NCBI GenBank assembly: GCA_003551805.1 | Contig: PUNR01000173.1 | Coordinates: forward strand, 1 to 13,441 | From: Loktanella sp. | GTDB taxonomy: Bacteria; Pseudomonadota; Alphaproteobacteria; Rhodobacterales; Rhodobacteraceae | Reading direction: 5' to 3' | DNA: 13,441 nt | Shown here: positions 6,310 through 13,246 of the stretch, in pieces | Numbering within the stretch: the first letter of the stretch is position 1 | How the letters are laid out: each line of letters starts with the position of its first letter | Program-made: the position numbers and the translations under genes | Notes under the pieces: generated by a model | The model's database searches: none | Told to the model about the DNA's origin: nothing | The model's input: only the letters and a program-made list of their open reading frames with translations

Positions 6310-7546
6310 TTTTCACTCCCTCTAAATCCTCTTTGGTGCCGGGCTGTCTGGCCTGCATGACCCCCCAGGGCGAGCCGTAAAGTTCGCGCAGCGCCAATGC
6401 GGCGGCCCCGCGTGCCCAAAGACCGTCATCCGCCTGATGCGCATCCACTTCGCCAAGACCGGCAAGTGTGGGGGGAACCGCTGCCGCCATCACACGGCGC
6501 AGCGGTGCAAGCAGGTGTTCACCAAGCCCAAGCACCGAGCCCACCAGCAATATCCGTGGCGGTGCCAGCAGCGTGATGACATTGGCCAGCGCTGTGCCAA
6601 GCGCTTCGCCTGCCCGTTCAGCGCGTGCAATCATGTCTGCATCACCCGGCGTGACAATCAGGTTGGCAGACCCGGGGGTGATCTGGCGGGCATTTTCGCG
6701 CAGACGGTCAGCCTCGGCGTGGCCAGCGATAATGGCACTTTGTTCAGCCAGTTCCGAAAGCCGGACCAGCACGGGCGCATCCGGCGCGCTGATGACCAGA
6801 TCACCCAGATTGGGCGACAGACCGGTCGCACCCCGAAACAATTGTCCGCGGTTCATGATGGCAAAACCGATAGAATGTTCCAGCGACACAAGCACAAAAT
6901 CATCAAGATCCCGCGCGGTGCCAAACCACCGTTCACCCTGCGCAATGGCGTCTGCATCGCTTTCAAGGAAAGTCTGGATCCCCAACCGGTCCTGCAAGGC
7001 CGCGGCCAGCGGCGCGTTTGCCTGAACCAGCAACGGGCTTTCGCGGACCGATCCTGTCGCGTGTTCGATCACCCCCGGCATGGCAATCGTCAGGCTGTCG
7101 ATCTGCGCTGGCGTCCGCCCCGTTTCGGCAAGGCACGACCGCACACCATCGGCAATCAGATAGGCCAGAACATCAACAGGTTCACGCGTCAGACGCACCG
7201 GCAGGCCAAATTCGGACAGCACATCACCCTGAAAATCGGTTAGCACAAAATGCATCCGGTAGGGTGATACCTTGACGCCCATGACGCAGGCGGCATCCGC
7301 CTTTAGTTGCAGCATGACACGCGGACGACCGCGCCCCCCGTTTCCGCTGTTGCGCAGATCGCCAATGCTGACAGGCTCGATCAGCCCGCTTTCGATCAGC
7401 GATCCGGTGATAGCGGAAATCGTCGTCGGCGATAGTTCGGTCCGTTCGGATATCGCCACGCGCGCCAGCGGGCCATGCCGCCTGATCGTGTCAAGGACAT
7501 GGAAACGATTGATAGCACGCATCAATTCGGGATCGGCTGTCTTCAT
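6299..7546 (-). CDS. ROK-family transcriptional repressor (kinase motifs degenerate)
   Basis: The 415-residue regulator has an N-terminal winged helix (about 8-60; RVAISERTELSPTTISAITGSLIESGLIEP is the HTH) and a ROK sugar-kinase-like domain from about 85 to 395. The kinase parts are eroded. The phosphate-loop DxGGT is replaced by GVKVSPYR (90-97). The usual ExGH before the zinc site is NLGD (246-249). The CxCGxxGC zinc motif is absent, while the SDADA block keeps Asp197. It should therefore sense a sugar without phosphorylating it. It is divergent from the sugar ABC operon across a 205-bp control region and overlaps the Gfo/Idh gene by 11 bp, so it most likely controls both directions. The chosen ATG (7544-7546) has no clear ribosome site; Met9 (7520-7522) is an alternative start with no better site. 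The family call is firm. Confidence 0.92.
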   Translation of the reverse strand: MKTADPELMRAINRFHVLDTIRRHGPLARVAISERTELSPTTISAITGSLIESGLIEPVSIGDLRNSGNGGRGRPRVMLQLKADAACVMGVKVSPYRMHFVLTDFQGDVLSEFGLPVRLTREPVDVLAYLIADGVRSCLAETGRTPAQIDSLTIAMPGVIEHATGSVRESPLLVQANAPLAAALQDRLGIQTFLESDADAIAQGERWFGTARDLDDFVLVSLEHSIGFAIMNRGQLFRGATGLSPNLGDLVISAPDAPVLVRLSELAEQSAIIAGHAEADRLRENARQITPGSANLIVTPGDADMIARAERAGEALGTALANVITLLAPPRILLVGSVLGLGEHLLAPLRRVMAAAVPPTLAGLGEVDAHQADDGLWARGAAALALRELYGSPWGVMQARQPGTKEDLEGVKNVG

Positions 7547-7561
7547 CGGTAAGCACGGTCC

Positions 7562-7567
7562 ATTTTA
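7562..7567 (-). promoter_or_regulatory. Possible -10 box for the ROK gene
   Basis: Minus-strand TAAAAT matches the -10 consensus at five of six positions and sits only 15 bases before the ROK ATG. The message would be nearly leaderless, consistent with the missing ribosome site. No good -35 partner is visible, so this is weak. Confidence 0.2.
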
Positions 7568-7635
7568 TGCCGGATACAAATTTACTCCGCTATTCGTGAC
7601 CGACAGAACCCCGGAAAGCAAGCCAAAACGGCCAT

Positions 7636-7649
7636 TATTCGCGCAAATA
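7636..7649. promoter_or_regulatory. Near-palindrome, candidate ROK operator
   Basis: TATTCGCGCAAATA is a 14-bp palindrome with one mismatched pair: TATT and AATA arms around a GCGC core. AT arms around a GC-containing centre recall NagC/Mlc-type ROK operators. It lies about 10 bp upstream of the likely -35 box of the binding-protein operon and between the divergent genes, a suitable place to control both. Assignment to the ROK protein is inferred. Confidence 0.35.
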
Positions 7650-7659
7650 GGCAAAATGC

Positions 7660-7690
7660 TTGACAGGTCAACCAAGTGCTGCCCTATTTA
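7660..7690 (+). promoter_or_regulatory. Likely promoter of the sugar ABC operon
   Basis: A perfect -35 hexamer TTGACA (7660-7665) precedes the AT-rich block CTATTTAATA (7684-7693). TATTTA at 7685-7690 is a modest -10 with a 19-base spacer, and TTTAAT at 7687-7692 is a better match at a longer spacing. The leader to the binding-protein ATG would be about 55 bases. The -35 is clear; the -10 choice is uncertain. Confidence 0.45.
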
Positions 7691-7739
7691 ATACGTGACA
7701 TGTAAAATATCCTCCGGGAGGGGAGGATGTGGCAAATCA

Positions 7740-7746
7740 GGGAGGA
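7740..7746 (+). promoter_or_regulatory. Ribosome binding site fixing the binding-protein start
   Basis: GGGAGGA stands five bases before the ATG at 7752 and selects it over the in-frame upstream ATG-like opening at 7695, which would put a charged stretch ahead of the signal peptide. A second GGGAGG just upstream (7717-7726 region) may be a standby site. Confidence 0.75.
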
Positions 7747-7751
7747 TCAAG

Positions 7752-9035
7752 ATGAATTTTCGAGGATCAACTATCTTAGGGGCCGCGCTTGCGACGACAG
7801 GCATCCTTGGTGCAACGATGGCTGCGGCGCAGACAGAAGTGCGCTGGCTGCATATCGAACAGAACCCGGCCTATCTATCCGTATGGGAAGAAATCGCCGA
7901 ATCGTTCAACGCCCAAAATCCCGACGTGAACGTCACCATGCAGTTTCTGGAAAACGAGGCGTTCAAGGCGCGCCTGCCCACACTGCTGCAATCAAATTCA
8001 GCACCGCATATGTTCTATTCTTGGGGTGGCGGCGTGTTGCGTGCGCAAGCGGAAAACGGCGTTCTGATGAACCTGAACGAGGCGATGGCAGAAGAACGCG
8101 ACGGCCAGCCATGGGGTGAAAGTTTCAACGCGGCCGCCGTGGACGGGTTGACCTTTGACGACAACCTATGGGCTGTGCCCTTCCGCATGGGGACGGTCAG
8201 TTTTTTCTACAATCGGGAATTATTCGATCAGGCTGGCGTGAACGCTGATGACCTGACCGATTGGGACGCCCTGCTGGATGCTGTCGAAACGCTGAAAGAG
8301 GCAGGCATCACCCCCATTGCGGTGGGCGGCGGGGAACGCTGGCCTGTCCACTTTTACTGGAGCTACCTTGCCATGCGGATCGGCGGGCAAGAGGTTGTCG
8401 ATAACGCCAAGGTCGGCGAAGGCGAAGGTTTCGGCCACGAAGCCTTTATCCGCGCGGGCGAGGAACTGACACGTCTGGGCGAACTGGACCCGTTCCAGCC
8501 CGGTTATCTGGGGGCCACATGGCCGCAAACGCTGGGCCTGTTCGGTGATGGCGGGGCGGCGATGATCCTGTCGTTTGAAAACACCGTCGGCACGCAGCGC
8601 AACAACGCCGCTGACGGGGTCGGCCTTGACCCTGACAACATCGGACGGTTCCCGTTCCCGATGGTCGAAGGTGGCGACAGCCAAATCACCGATACGCTGG
8701 GTGGTCTGAACGGCTGGGCGGTGTCGGTCAATGCGCCGCCGGAAACGCTGGATTTCCTGGCCTATTTCACCAATCTGGAAAACCAACAGAAAATGGCGGC
8801 GGCTGAAATGCTGATCCCCGTCACGACCGGCGCAGAAGAAGCGGTCGTGGGCGAACATCTGCGCGGTGCGGCGGACCAGCTGGCCGCATCCACTTGGCAC
8901 CAGAACTATTTCGATCAGGATTTCGGCCCGGCCCTTGGCCGCGTGATCAACGATATTTCGGTCGAACTGGTCACCGGCAACATGTCTCCCGGAGAGGCTG
9001 TCTCGATGCTGCAAAACGAATTCGCACTGCAGTGA
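7752..9035 (+). CDS. Sugar ABC transporter substrate-binding protein (extracellular family 1)
   Basis: This 427-residue periplasmic protein captures a sugar or oligosaccharide and delivers it to the permeases encoded next. The signal peptide is visible: MNFR, then a hydrophobic stretch to about residue 23, with signal peptidase cleavage likely after Ala26 (AAA before QTEV). The mature protein opens with the typical beta-strand EVRWLHIEQNP and shows family 1 features: WEEIAESFNAQNPDVNVTMQ, FYNRELFDQAG and the aromatic, Trp-rich pocket segments WPVHFYWSYLA and LGGLNGWAVS. The length is normal for CUT1 binding proteins (UgpB/MalE-like, COG1653 type). The ATG at 7752 is chosen because of its strong ribosome site and because it gives a clean signal peptide. 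It is the first gene of the operon, divergent from the ROK repressor and followed by a hairpin that probably favours its high expression. The ligand is not evident from sequence. Confidence 0.95.
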   Translation: MNFRGSTILGAALATTGILGATMAAAQTEVRWLHIEQNPAYLSVWEEIAESFNAQNPDVNVTMQFLENEAFKARLPTLLQSNSAPHMFYSWGGGVLRAQAENGVLMNLNEAMAEERDGQPWGESFNAAAVDGLTFDDNLWAVPFRMGTVSFFYNRELFDQAGVNADDLTDWDALLDAVETLKEAGITPIAVGGGERWPVHFYWSYLAMRIGGQEVVDNAKVGEGEGFGHEAFIRAGEELTRLGELDPFQPGYLGATWPQTLGLFGDGGAAMILSFENTVGTQRNNAADGVGLDPDNIGRFPFPMVEGGDSQITDTLGGLNGWAVSVNAPPETLDFLAYFTNLENQQKMAAAEMLIPVTTGAEEAVVGEHLRGAADQLAASTWHQNYFDQDFGPALGRVINDISVELVTGNMSPGEAVSMLQNEFALQ

Positions 9036-9055
9036 TGTGACGCTTCACAAAAGGC

Positions 9056-9083
9056 TCTGTCGCCGGTTTGCGCCGGCGGCAGG
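9056..9083 (+). repeat. Stem-loop between binding-protein and permease genes
   Basis: The stem core is CGCCGG (9061-9066) with CCGGCG (9073-9078), loop TTTGCG. Outer pairs 9057-9060 with 9079-9082 (one G-U) extend it to at least ten pairs, and 9056-9083 adds another G-U. No T run follows, so it is probably a transcript-stabilising or attenuating hairpin like that between malE and malF, giving more binding protein than permease. Confidence 0.6.
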
Positions 9084-9092
9084 CATTTCCCA

Positions 9093-9100
9093 AAAGGAGG
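9093..9100 (+). promoter_or_regulatory. Ribosome binding site for a GTG start
   Basis: AAAGGAGG lies seven bases before GTG at 9108-9110. The near-ideal site supports this GTG as the start of the first permease rather than any later ATG. Confidence 0.75.
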
Positions 9101-9107
9101 ATAGCAC

Positions 9108-10055
9108 GTGGCATCGGTAACTGGCGGACTGCTGGCAAAAGCGCGCAAGGCAATCCGTGAAAATGCGCGCCCGATCCGGCGTGACAAGGTGATTGGCCCC
9201 AGCCGCCTGCCCGTGTTGCTGCTGTTCCTGCCGCCTGCCCTTTTGCTGTTTACGGTTTTCGTCATGCTGCCGATGGGCGAAGCGGCATGGTACAGCCTGT
9301 ACAACTGGTCAGGCTATGGCCGCCCGACAGAATTCGTCGGCCTGCGCAATTTCGAGGTGTTGTTCCAAAACCGTGCCTTTCATCAGGCACTGACAAACAC
9401 CGGTCTGATTATGGTCGTTTCTATCGTGATTCAGGTGCCTTTGGCGCTGTGGCTTGCGATGCTGCTGGCAGAACGGTTTCCCGGTGTCGTTGCCTTCCGG
9501 CTGATCTTTTTCCTGCCCTATGTTCTGGCCGATGTCGCAGCCGGTCTGATCTGGCGGTTTGTCTATGACGGTGACTACGGGCTTTTCGCGGCGATCTTCG
9601 GCTTTTTCGGGATGTCGGCGCCCTATGTGCTGGCTGACCGCGATCTGGCAATCTATGCGGTGCTGGCGGTCGTCGTGTGGAAATACTTCGGATTTCACAT
9701 GATGCTGTTCATTGCTGGCCTGCAGGCCATCGACCGCAACCTGCTAGAGGCCGCCGATATCGACGGCGCCAGCCGCTGGCAAAGGTTCCGCTATGTCACC
9801 TTGCCGCTGCTGGCACCGACATTGCGGCTGTCGATCTTCTTTGCCGTGATCGGGTCGATCCAGTTGTTTGACGTGGTGATGCCGCTGACCGGTGGCGGGC
9901 CGTTGAACAGTACCGAAACACTTGTGACCTTCCTTTACAGCTATGGCGTCATGCGGATGCAAATCGGCTTTGGCAGCGCCGCGGGCGTGGTTCTTTTCCT
10001 GATCTGTGTTGTTCTGGCATTCACTTACAAGAGGGCTTTGATGCGCAATGACTGA
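9108..10055 (+). CDS. Sugar ABC transporter permease (MalF/UgpA type)
   Basis: This 315-residue inner-membrane subunit is half of the transport channel. Hydrophobic segments lie near 33-57, 96-120, 130-152, 180-205, 238-262 and 290-308, giving six helices. A basic N-terminal tail of about 30 residues (KARKAIRENARPIRRDK) precedes them. The EAA loop that docks with the ATPase is EAADIDGASRWQRFRYVTLP (214-233), with the conserved Gly at 220. The second conserved region, MPLTGGGPLNSTETLVTFLY, is typical of MalF-like permeases. Translation starts at GTG behind AAAGGAGG. The gene follows the binding protein after a hairpin and overlaps the next permease by 8 bp, so the two are translated together. 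Family and role are certain; the substrate is not. Confidence 0.95.
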   Translation: MASVTGGLLAKARKAIRENARPIRRDKVIGPSRLPVLLLFLPPALLLFTVFVMLPMGEAAWYSLYNWSGYGRPTEFVGLRNFEVLFQNRAFHQALTNTGLIMVVSIVIQVPLALWLAMLLAERFPGVVAFRLIFFLPYVLADVAAGLIWRFVYDGDYGLFAAIFGFFGMSAPYVLADRDLAIYAVLAVVVWKYFGFHMMLFIAGLQAIDRNLLEAADIDGASRWQRFRYVTLPLLAPTLRLSIFFAVIGSIQLFDVVMPLTGGGPLNSTETLVTFLYSYGVMRMQIGFGSAAGVVLFLICVVLAFTYKRALMRND

Positions 10056-10929
10056 TGTCACCTCTACCATCCGGCCAGCCGTGGGGCAGGCTTCTCGTAA
10101 ACCCGGCGTCACATTTGTGCGGCTGCTCTATGTCTATGCCGTCCTGTTTATCGTGGCGAGCATTGTGCTGATCCCGCTTGTCACGACGGCGCTGGGTGGT
10201 TTCAAGACGCTGGGCGATCTGCGGACCAACCCGTTCGGTTTGCCCGATATGTGGCAATGGCAGAACTATGGCGATATCCTGTTTTCCGAACGCTATTGGC
10301 GCATGCTGTGGAATTCGCTGTTCATTTCAGTGTTCACCGTTGTGCTGACACTGGCCGTTGCTGGCATGGCGGCCTTTACGCTGGCCCATATCCGGTTTTT
10401 CGGGTCTGGTTACCTGCTCAACTACTTCTTGTTGGGCCTGATGTTTCCTGTTGCCACTGCGATCCTGCCGCTTTTCATACGCATCAGAGATCTTGGCCTT
10501 CTGGACAACCCTTGGGGTGTCATCCTGCCGCAAGTGGCCTTTGGCCTTGGCATGAGCATCCTTTTGATGCGCAATTTCTTTCGCAACGTCCCGCAGGAAT
10601 TGTTCGATGCCGCCTTTGTGGACGGATGCAGCTACATCCGGTTTTTCTGGTCCGTGACACTGCCTTTGTCGCGCCCGATTATCGCAACGGTGGGGATCGT
10701 CGCCTTTGTGCAAAGCTGGAACAACTACATCATTCCCCTGATCTTGCTGACATCGGAAAGCAACTATCCGTGGCCCTTGGGCATTATGTCGTATCGGGGC
10801 GAATACGGCACCGACTGGCAATTGATCCTCGCGTTTATCACCCTGACCATTCTTCCGACGATCATCGTGTTCTTCGCGGCACAAAAGCACATCATCGCGG
10901 GCCTGACGGCTGGCGCGGTCAAGGGCTGA
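10048..10929 (+). CDS. Sugar ABC transporter permease (MalG/UgpE type)
   Basis: This is the second channel subunit of the same importer, at 293 residues. Six hydrophobic segments are visible near 25-50, 88-113, 122-145, 158-176, 208-234 and 258-278. The EAA loop is ELFDAAFVDGCSYIRFFWSVTLP (184-206), with Gly193 in the conserved position. SWNNYIIPLILL (223-234) and the C-terminal cytoplasmic tail AAQKHIIAGLTAGAVKG are standard for MalG-like permeases; the KHIIAGLTAGAVKG ending is the family's usual tail that contacts the ATPases. It starts within the previous gene (8-bp overlap, ATG inside the GCGCAATGACTGA junction), which implies coupled translation and a heterodimer. The ATPase gene follows after 43 bp. 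Confidence 0.95.
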   Translation: MTDVTSTIRPAVGQASRKPGVTFVRLLYVYAVLFIVASIVLIPLVTTALGGFKTLGDLRTNPFGLPDMWQWQNYGDILFSERYWRMLWNSLFISVFTVVLTLAVAGMAAFTLAHIRFFGSGYLLNYFLLGLMFPVATAILPLFIRIRDLGLLDNPWGVILPQVAFGLGMSILLMRNFFRNVPQELFDAAFVDGCSYIRFFWSVTLPLSRPIIATVGIVAFVQSWNNYIIPLILLTSESNYPWPLGIMSYRGEYGTDWQLILAFITLTILPTIIVFFAAQKHIIAGLTAGAVKG

Positions 10930-10972
10930 TCCCGCAAACCGGAAAACACTGTTCCACTAGAAAGGCGCCACA

Positions 10973-12040
10973 ATGGCAAAAGTCTCGATCAACAATGTCC
11001 GCAAATTCTATGGCGCGCTGGAGGTGATCCACGGCGTTTCCGTCGAGATTGAAAACGGCGAATTTGTGGTGCTTGTCGGCCCGTCCGGTTGCGGAAAATC
11101 CACGCTTTTGCGGATGATCGCCGGACTAGAGGCGATTTCGGACGGGACAATTTCTGTTGATGGCCAAGTGGTGAATGATGTCGCGCCGAAAGAACGCGAC
11201 ATTGCCATGGTGTTCCAGAACTACGCGCTTTACCCGCATATGACTGTCCGCGAAAACATGGGGTTTTCGTTGAAATTGCGGGGTAGCTCCAAATCCGAGA
11301 TCAACGCAGCGGTGGACAAAGCCGCCGCAATCCTTGGGCTTGGTCCGCTGCTGGAACGGGTGCCGCGTGACTTGTCGGGCGGACAGCGCCAGCGCGTCGC
11401 AATGGGGCGGGCCATCGTGCGCGATCCAAAGGTGTTTTTGTTCGACGAACCGCTGTCAAACCTTGACGCAAAATTGCGGGTCCAGATGCGTACCGAGGTC
11501 AAGGATCTGCATCAGCGCCTCAGTTCGACGACGGTCTATGTCACCCATGACCAGATCGAGGCGATGACCATGGCCGACAAGATTGTCGTGATGCATGACG
11601 GCATCGTCGAACAGGTCGGCGCACCGCTTGAACTGTATGACAGGCCGAAAAACATGTTTGTGGCGGGGTTTCTTGGTTCTCCGGCGATGAATTTCATTCA
11701 CGGCACCTATCGTGCGGGCGACAGGCCGATGCTTGAATTGGCCGATGGCCAGCTTGTGCCGATCAGACCCCAAGCAAGCGTCGCCGATGGCACAACGGTG
11801 GTCTTGGGCATCCGGCCAGAGGATGTCGTGATCGACCCGCAGGACGGACTTTCGGTGCGCGTCAGCGTGATCGAGCCAACTGGCGCGGAAACCTATATGG
11901 TCGCGCGCCACGGCGACGCCGAAATTGTTTGCGTGCTGCGCGAACGGGTGGTTCTGAACCCCGGTGACACAATCCGGCTATCGCTCGCCAGCACTTCTGC
12001 ACATCTGTTCGATGTGACCACGCAATTGCGGCTGACCTAA
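10973..12040 (+). CDS. Sugar ABC transporter ATP-binding protein (UgpC/MsmX type)
   Basis: The 355-residue ATPase energises the importer encoded just upstream. It has Walker A GPSGCGKST (36-44), Q-loop Gln82, LSGGQ (134-138), Walker B FLFDE (155-159) and His192. After these comes the C-terminal OB-type regulatory domain (about 235-355) with the motif GSPAMNFIHG (235-244) and LGIRPEDVVI, where this subfamily receives regulatory signals. The length is normal. The ribosome site AAAGG is modest. The gene lies 43 bp after the second permease and 9 bp before the dehydratase gene, so it is mid-operon. It is about 60 percent identical, by hand count over 224 residues, to the truncated ATPase at the left edge. 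It may serve more than one importer, as UgpC/MsmX-type ATPases sometimes do. Confidence 0.96.
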   Translation: MAKVSINNVRKFYGALEVIHGVSVEIENGEFVVLVGPSGCGKSTLLRMIAGLEAISDGTISVDGQVVNDVAPKERDIAMVFQNYALYPHMTVRENMGFSLKLRGSSKSEINAAVDKAAAILGLGPLLERVPRDLSGGQRQRVAMGRAIVRDPKVFLFDEPLSNLDAKLRVQMRTEVKDLHQRLSSTTVYVTHDQIEAMTMADKIVVMHDGIVEQVGAPLELYDRPKNMFVAGFLGSPAMNFIHGTYRAGDRPMLELADGQLVPIRPQASVADGTTVVLGIRPEDVVIDPQDGLSVRVSVIEPTGAETYMVARHGDAEIVCVLRERVVLNPGDTIRLSLASTSAHLFDVTTQLRLT

Positions 12041-12049
12041 AGTAATTCC

Positions 12050-13222
12050 ATGAAAATCACTGCCATTGACACGGTCGTCGTGAATGCCATTCACCGGAAC
12101 TGGATTTTTGTGAAAGTCCAGACAGATCAGCCCGGCCTGCATGGTTGGGGTGAAGCAACGCTGGAATGGAAAACCCGTGCCGTGCTGGGCGCGATCGAAG
12201 ATCTGGCGCAATTCGCGATCGGGGAAGACCCGCGCCGGATCGAACATATCTTCAGTAAACTGACAAAGTTCAGCTTCTGGCCGCTTGGATCTATCGGGAT
12301 GACGGCAGTGTCGGCAATCGATCAGGCACTTTGGGATATCAAGGCCAAGGATCTGGGCGTGCCCGTCTGGCAATTGCTGGGCGGCCAAGTGCGCGACAAG
12401 GTCCGCGTCTACACCCATTTGCGGCGCGCGCGCATCGGCGCACAGGTCGGCACGGCGGATATTTCCGCCTTTTGTGACGCCGTGCAGGAAACGGTCGAAA
12501 TGGGATATAATGCCGTCAAACTCGGCTTTGTGCCCTATTCCGGCTATGACGCACCGCTGCCGGATATCCTGCACGTTGAAAAGCTGGCGCAAGCCGTGCG
12601 CGAACGGGTTGGACCGGATATCGCGATCATGACCGATTTTCACGGCAGGCCAGCGTCACCCGAGGTCGCAAAAGCCTACATCGACGTCATCGCCCCGATC
12701 CGGCCCCTGTTTATCGAAGAACCGATCCAACCGGGCAACGCCGCCGCCATGGCCGGGCTTGCCCGTCGCGTGGATTGCCCTCTGGCGACTGGTGAACGCC
12801 TGTTCACACCCCGCGAATTTGCAGAAATCGCCGAACACAGGGCGGTGGCACACGTCCAGCCGGATCTCAGCCATTGTGGCGGGTTGACTGGCGGGCGCAG
12901 AATTGCCGCCATTGCCGAAGCAGCACAAATGGGGGTCGCGCCGCATAATCCTATGGGGCCGGTCGCGGGGGCTGTCGCCTTGCACTTTGACGTCGCCACC
13001 CCGAACTTTGTCATTCAAGAAGAAGCGGTCGGCCTTGTGCCATGGTTTGACGACATTTTCAGCCACCCCATGCAACTTGTAGATGGCCATTGGGACATCC
13101 CCCAAGGGGTCGGGTTCGGCGTCGAAATCAACGAAGCCGCCGCCGCCCGCCACCCCTTTGAACCCGAAGTCATCCCCGCGCTGGACGCACGTTTGCCCGA
13201 CGGCACAATCGCCGATTGGTAA
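12050..13222 (+). CDS. Enolase-superfamily sugar-acid dehydratase (galactonate dehydratase-like)
   Basis: This 390-residue enzyme belongs to the mandelate racemase/enolase superfamily and most resembles DgoD-type aldonate dehydratases, which convert an aldonate to its 2-keto-3-deoxy acid. The N-terminal capping domain (about 1-115, with WGEATLEW) is followed by a barrel. Expected Mg ligands are Asp196 (TDFHGR), Glu223 (FIEEP) and Glu249 (GER). Acid/base candidates are His198 and His299 (APHNPMGP), with Glu324 in VIQEEA. The end of the second barrel strand reads AVKLG rather than the KxK of racemases, as in dehydratases. It starts 9 bp after the ABC ATPase and sits 24 bp before an FAH-superfamily gene, suggesting the next pathway step. 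Substrate options are L-arabonate, D-xylonate, galactonate or a related sugar acid; a cycloisomerase of the same group cannot be excluded. Confidence 0.88.
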   Translation: MKITAIDTVVVNAIHRNWIFVKVQTDQPGLHGWGEATLEWKTRAVLGAIEDLAQFAIGEDPRRIEHIFSKLTKFSFWPLGSIGMTAVSAIDQALWDIKAKDLGVPVWQLLGGQVRDKVRVYTHLRRARIGAQVGTADISAFCDAVQETVEMGYNAVKLGFVPYSGYDAPLPDILHVEKLAQAVRERVGPDIAIMTDFHGRPASPEVAKAYIDVIAPIRPLFIEEPIQPGNAAAMAGLARRVDCPLATGERLFTPREFAEIAEHRAVAHVQPDLSHCGGLTGGRRIAAIAEAAQMGVAPHNPMGPVAGAVALHFDVATPNFVIQEEAVGLVPWFDDIFSHPMQLVDGHWDIPQGVGFGVEINEAAAARHPFEPEVIPALDARLPDGTIADW

Positions 13223-13246
13223 ACCAGAAGAACAGAAAGGTTCCCG

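Noticed and set aside
7711..7721. CCTCC-G-GGAGG inverted repeat near the binding-protein ribosome site
   Set aside because: A one-base loop cannot form a stable hairpin, and the GGAGG copies are better explained as ribosome-site sequence.
8220..9014. Minus-strand open frame of 264 codons within the binding-protein gene
   Set aside because: Antisense shadow; the plus strand has a signal peptide and family 1 binding-protein motifs.
10251..11027. Plus-strand open frame overlapping the second permease
   Set aside because: It is a frame-shifted shadow of the permease; the permease frame has six hydrophobic segments and the EAA loop.
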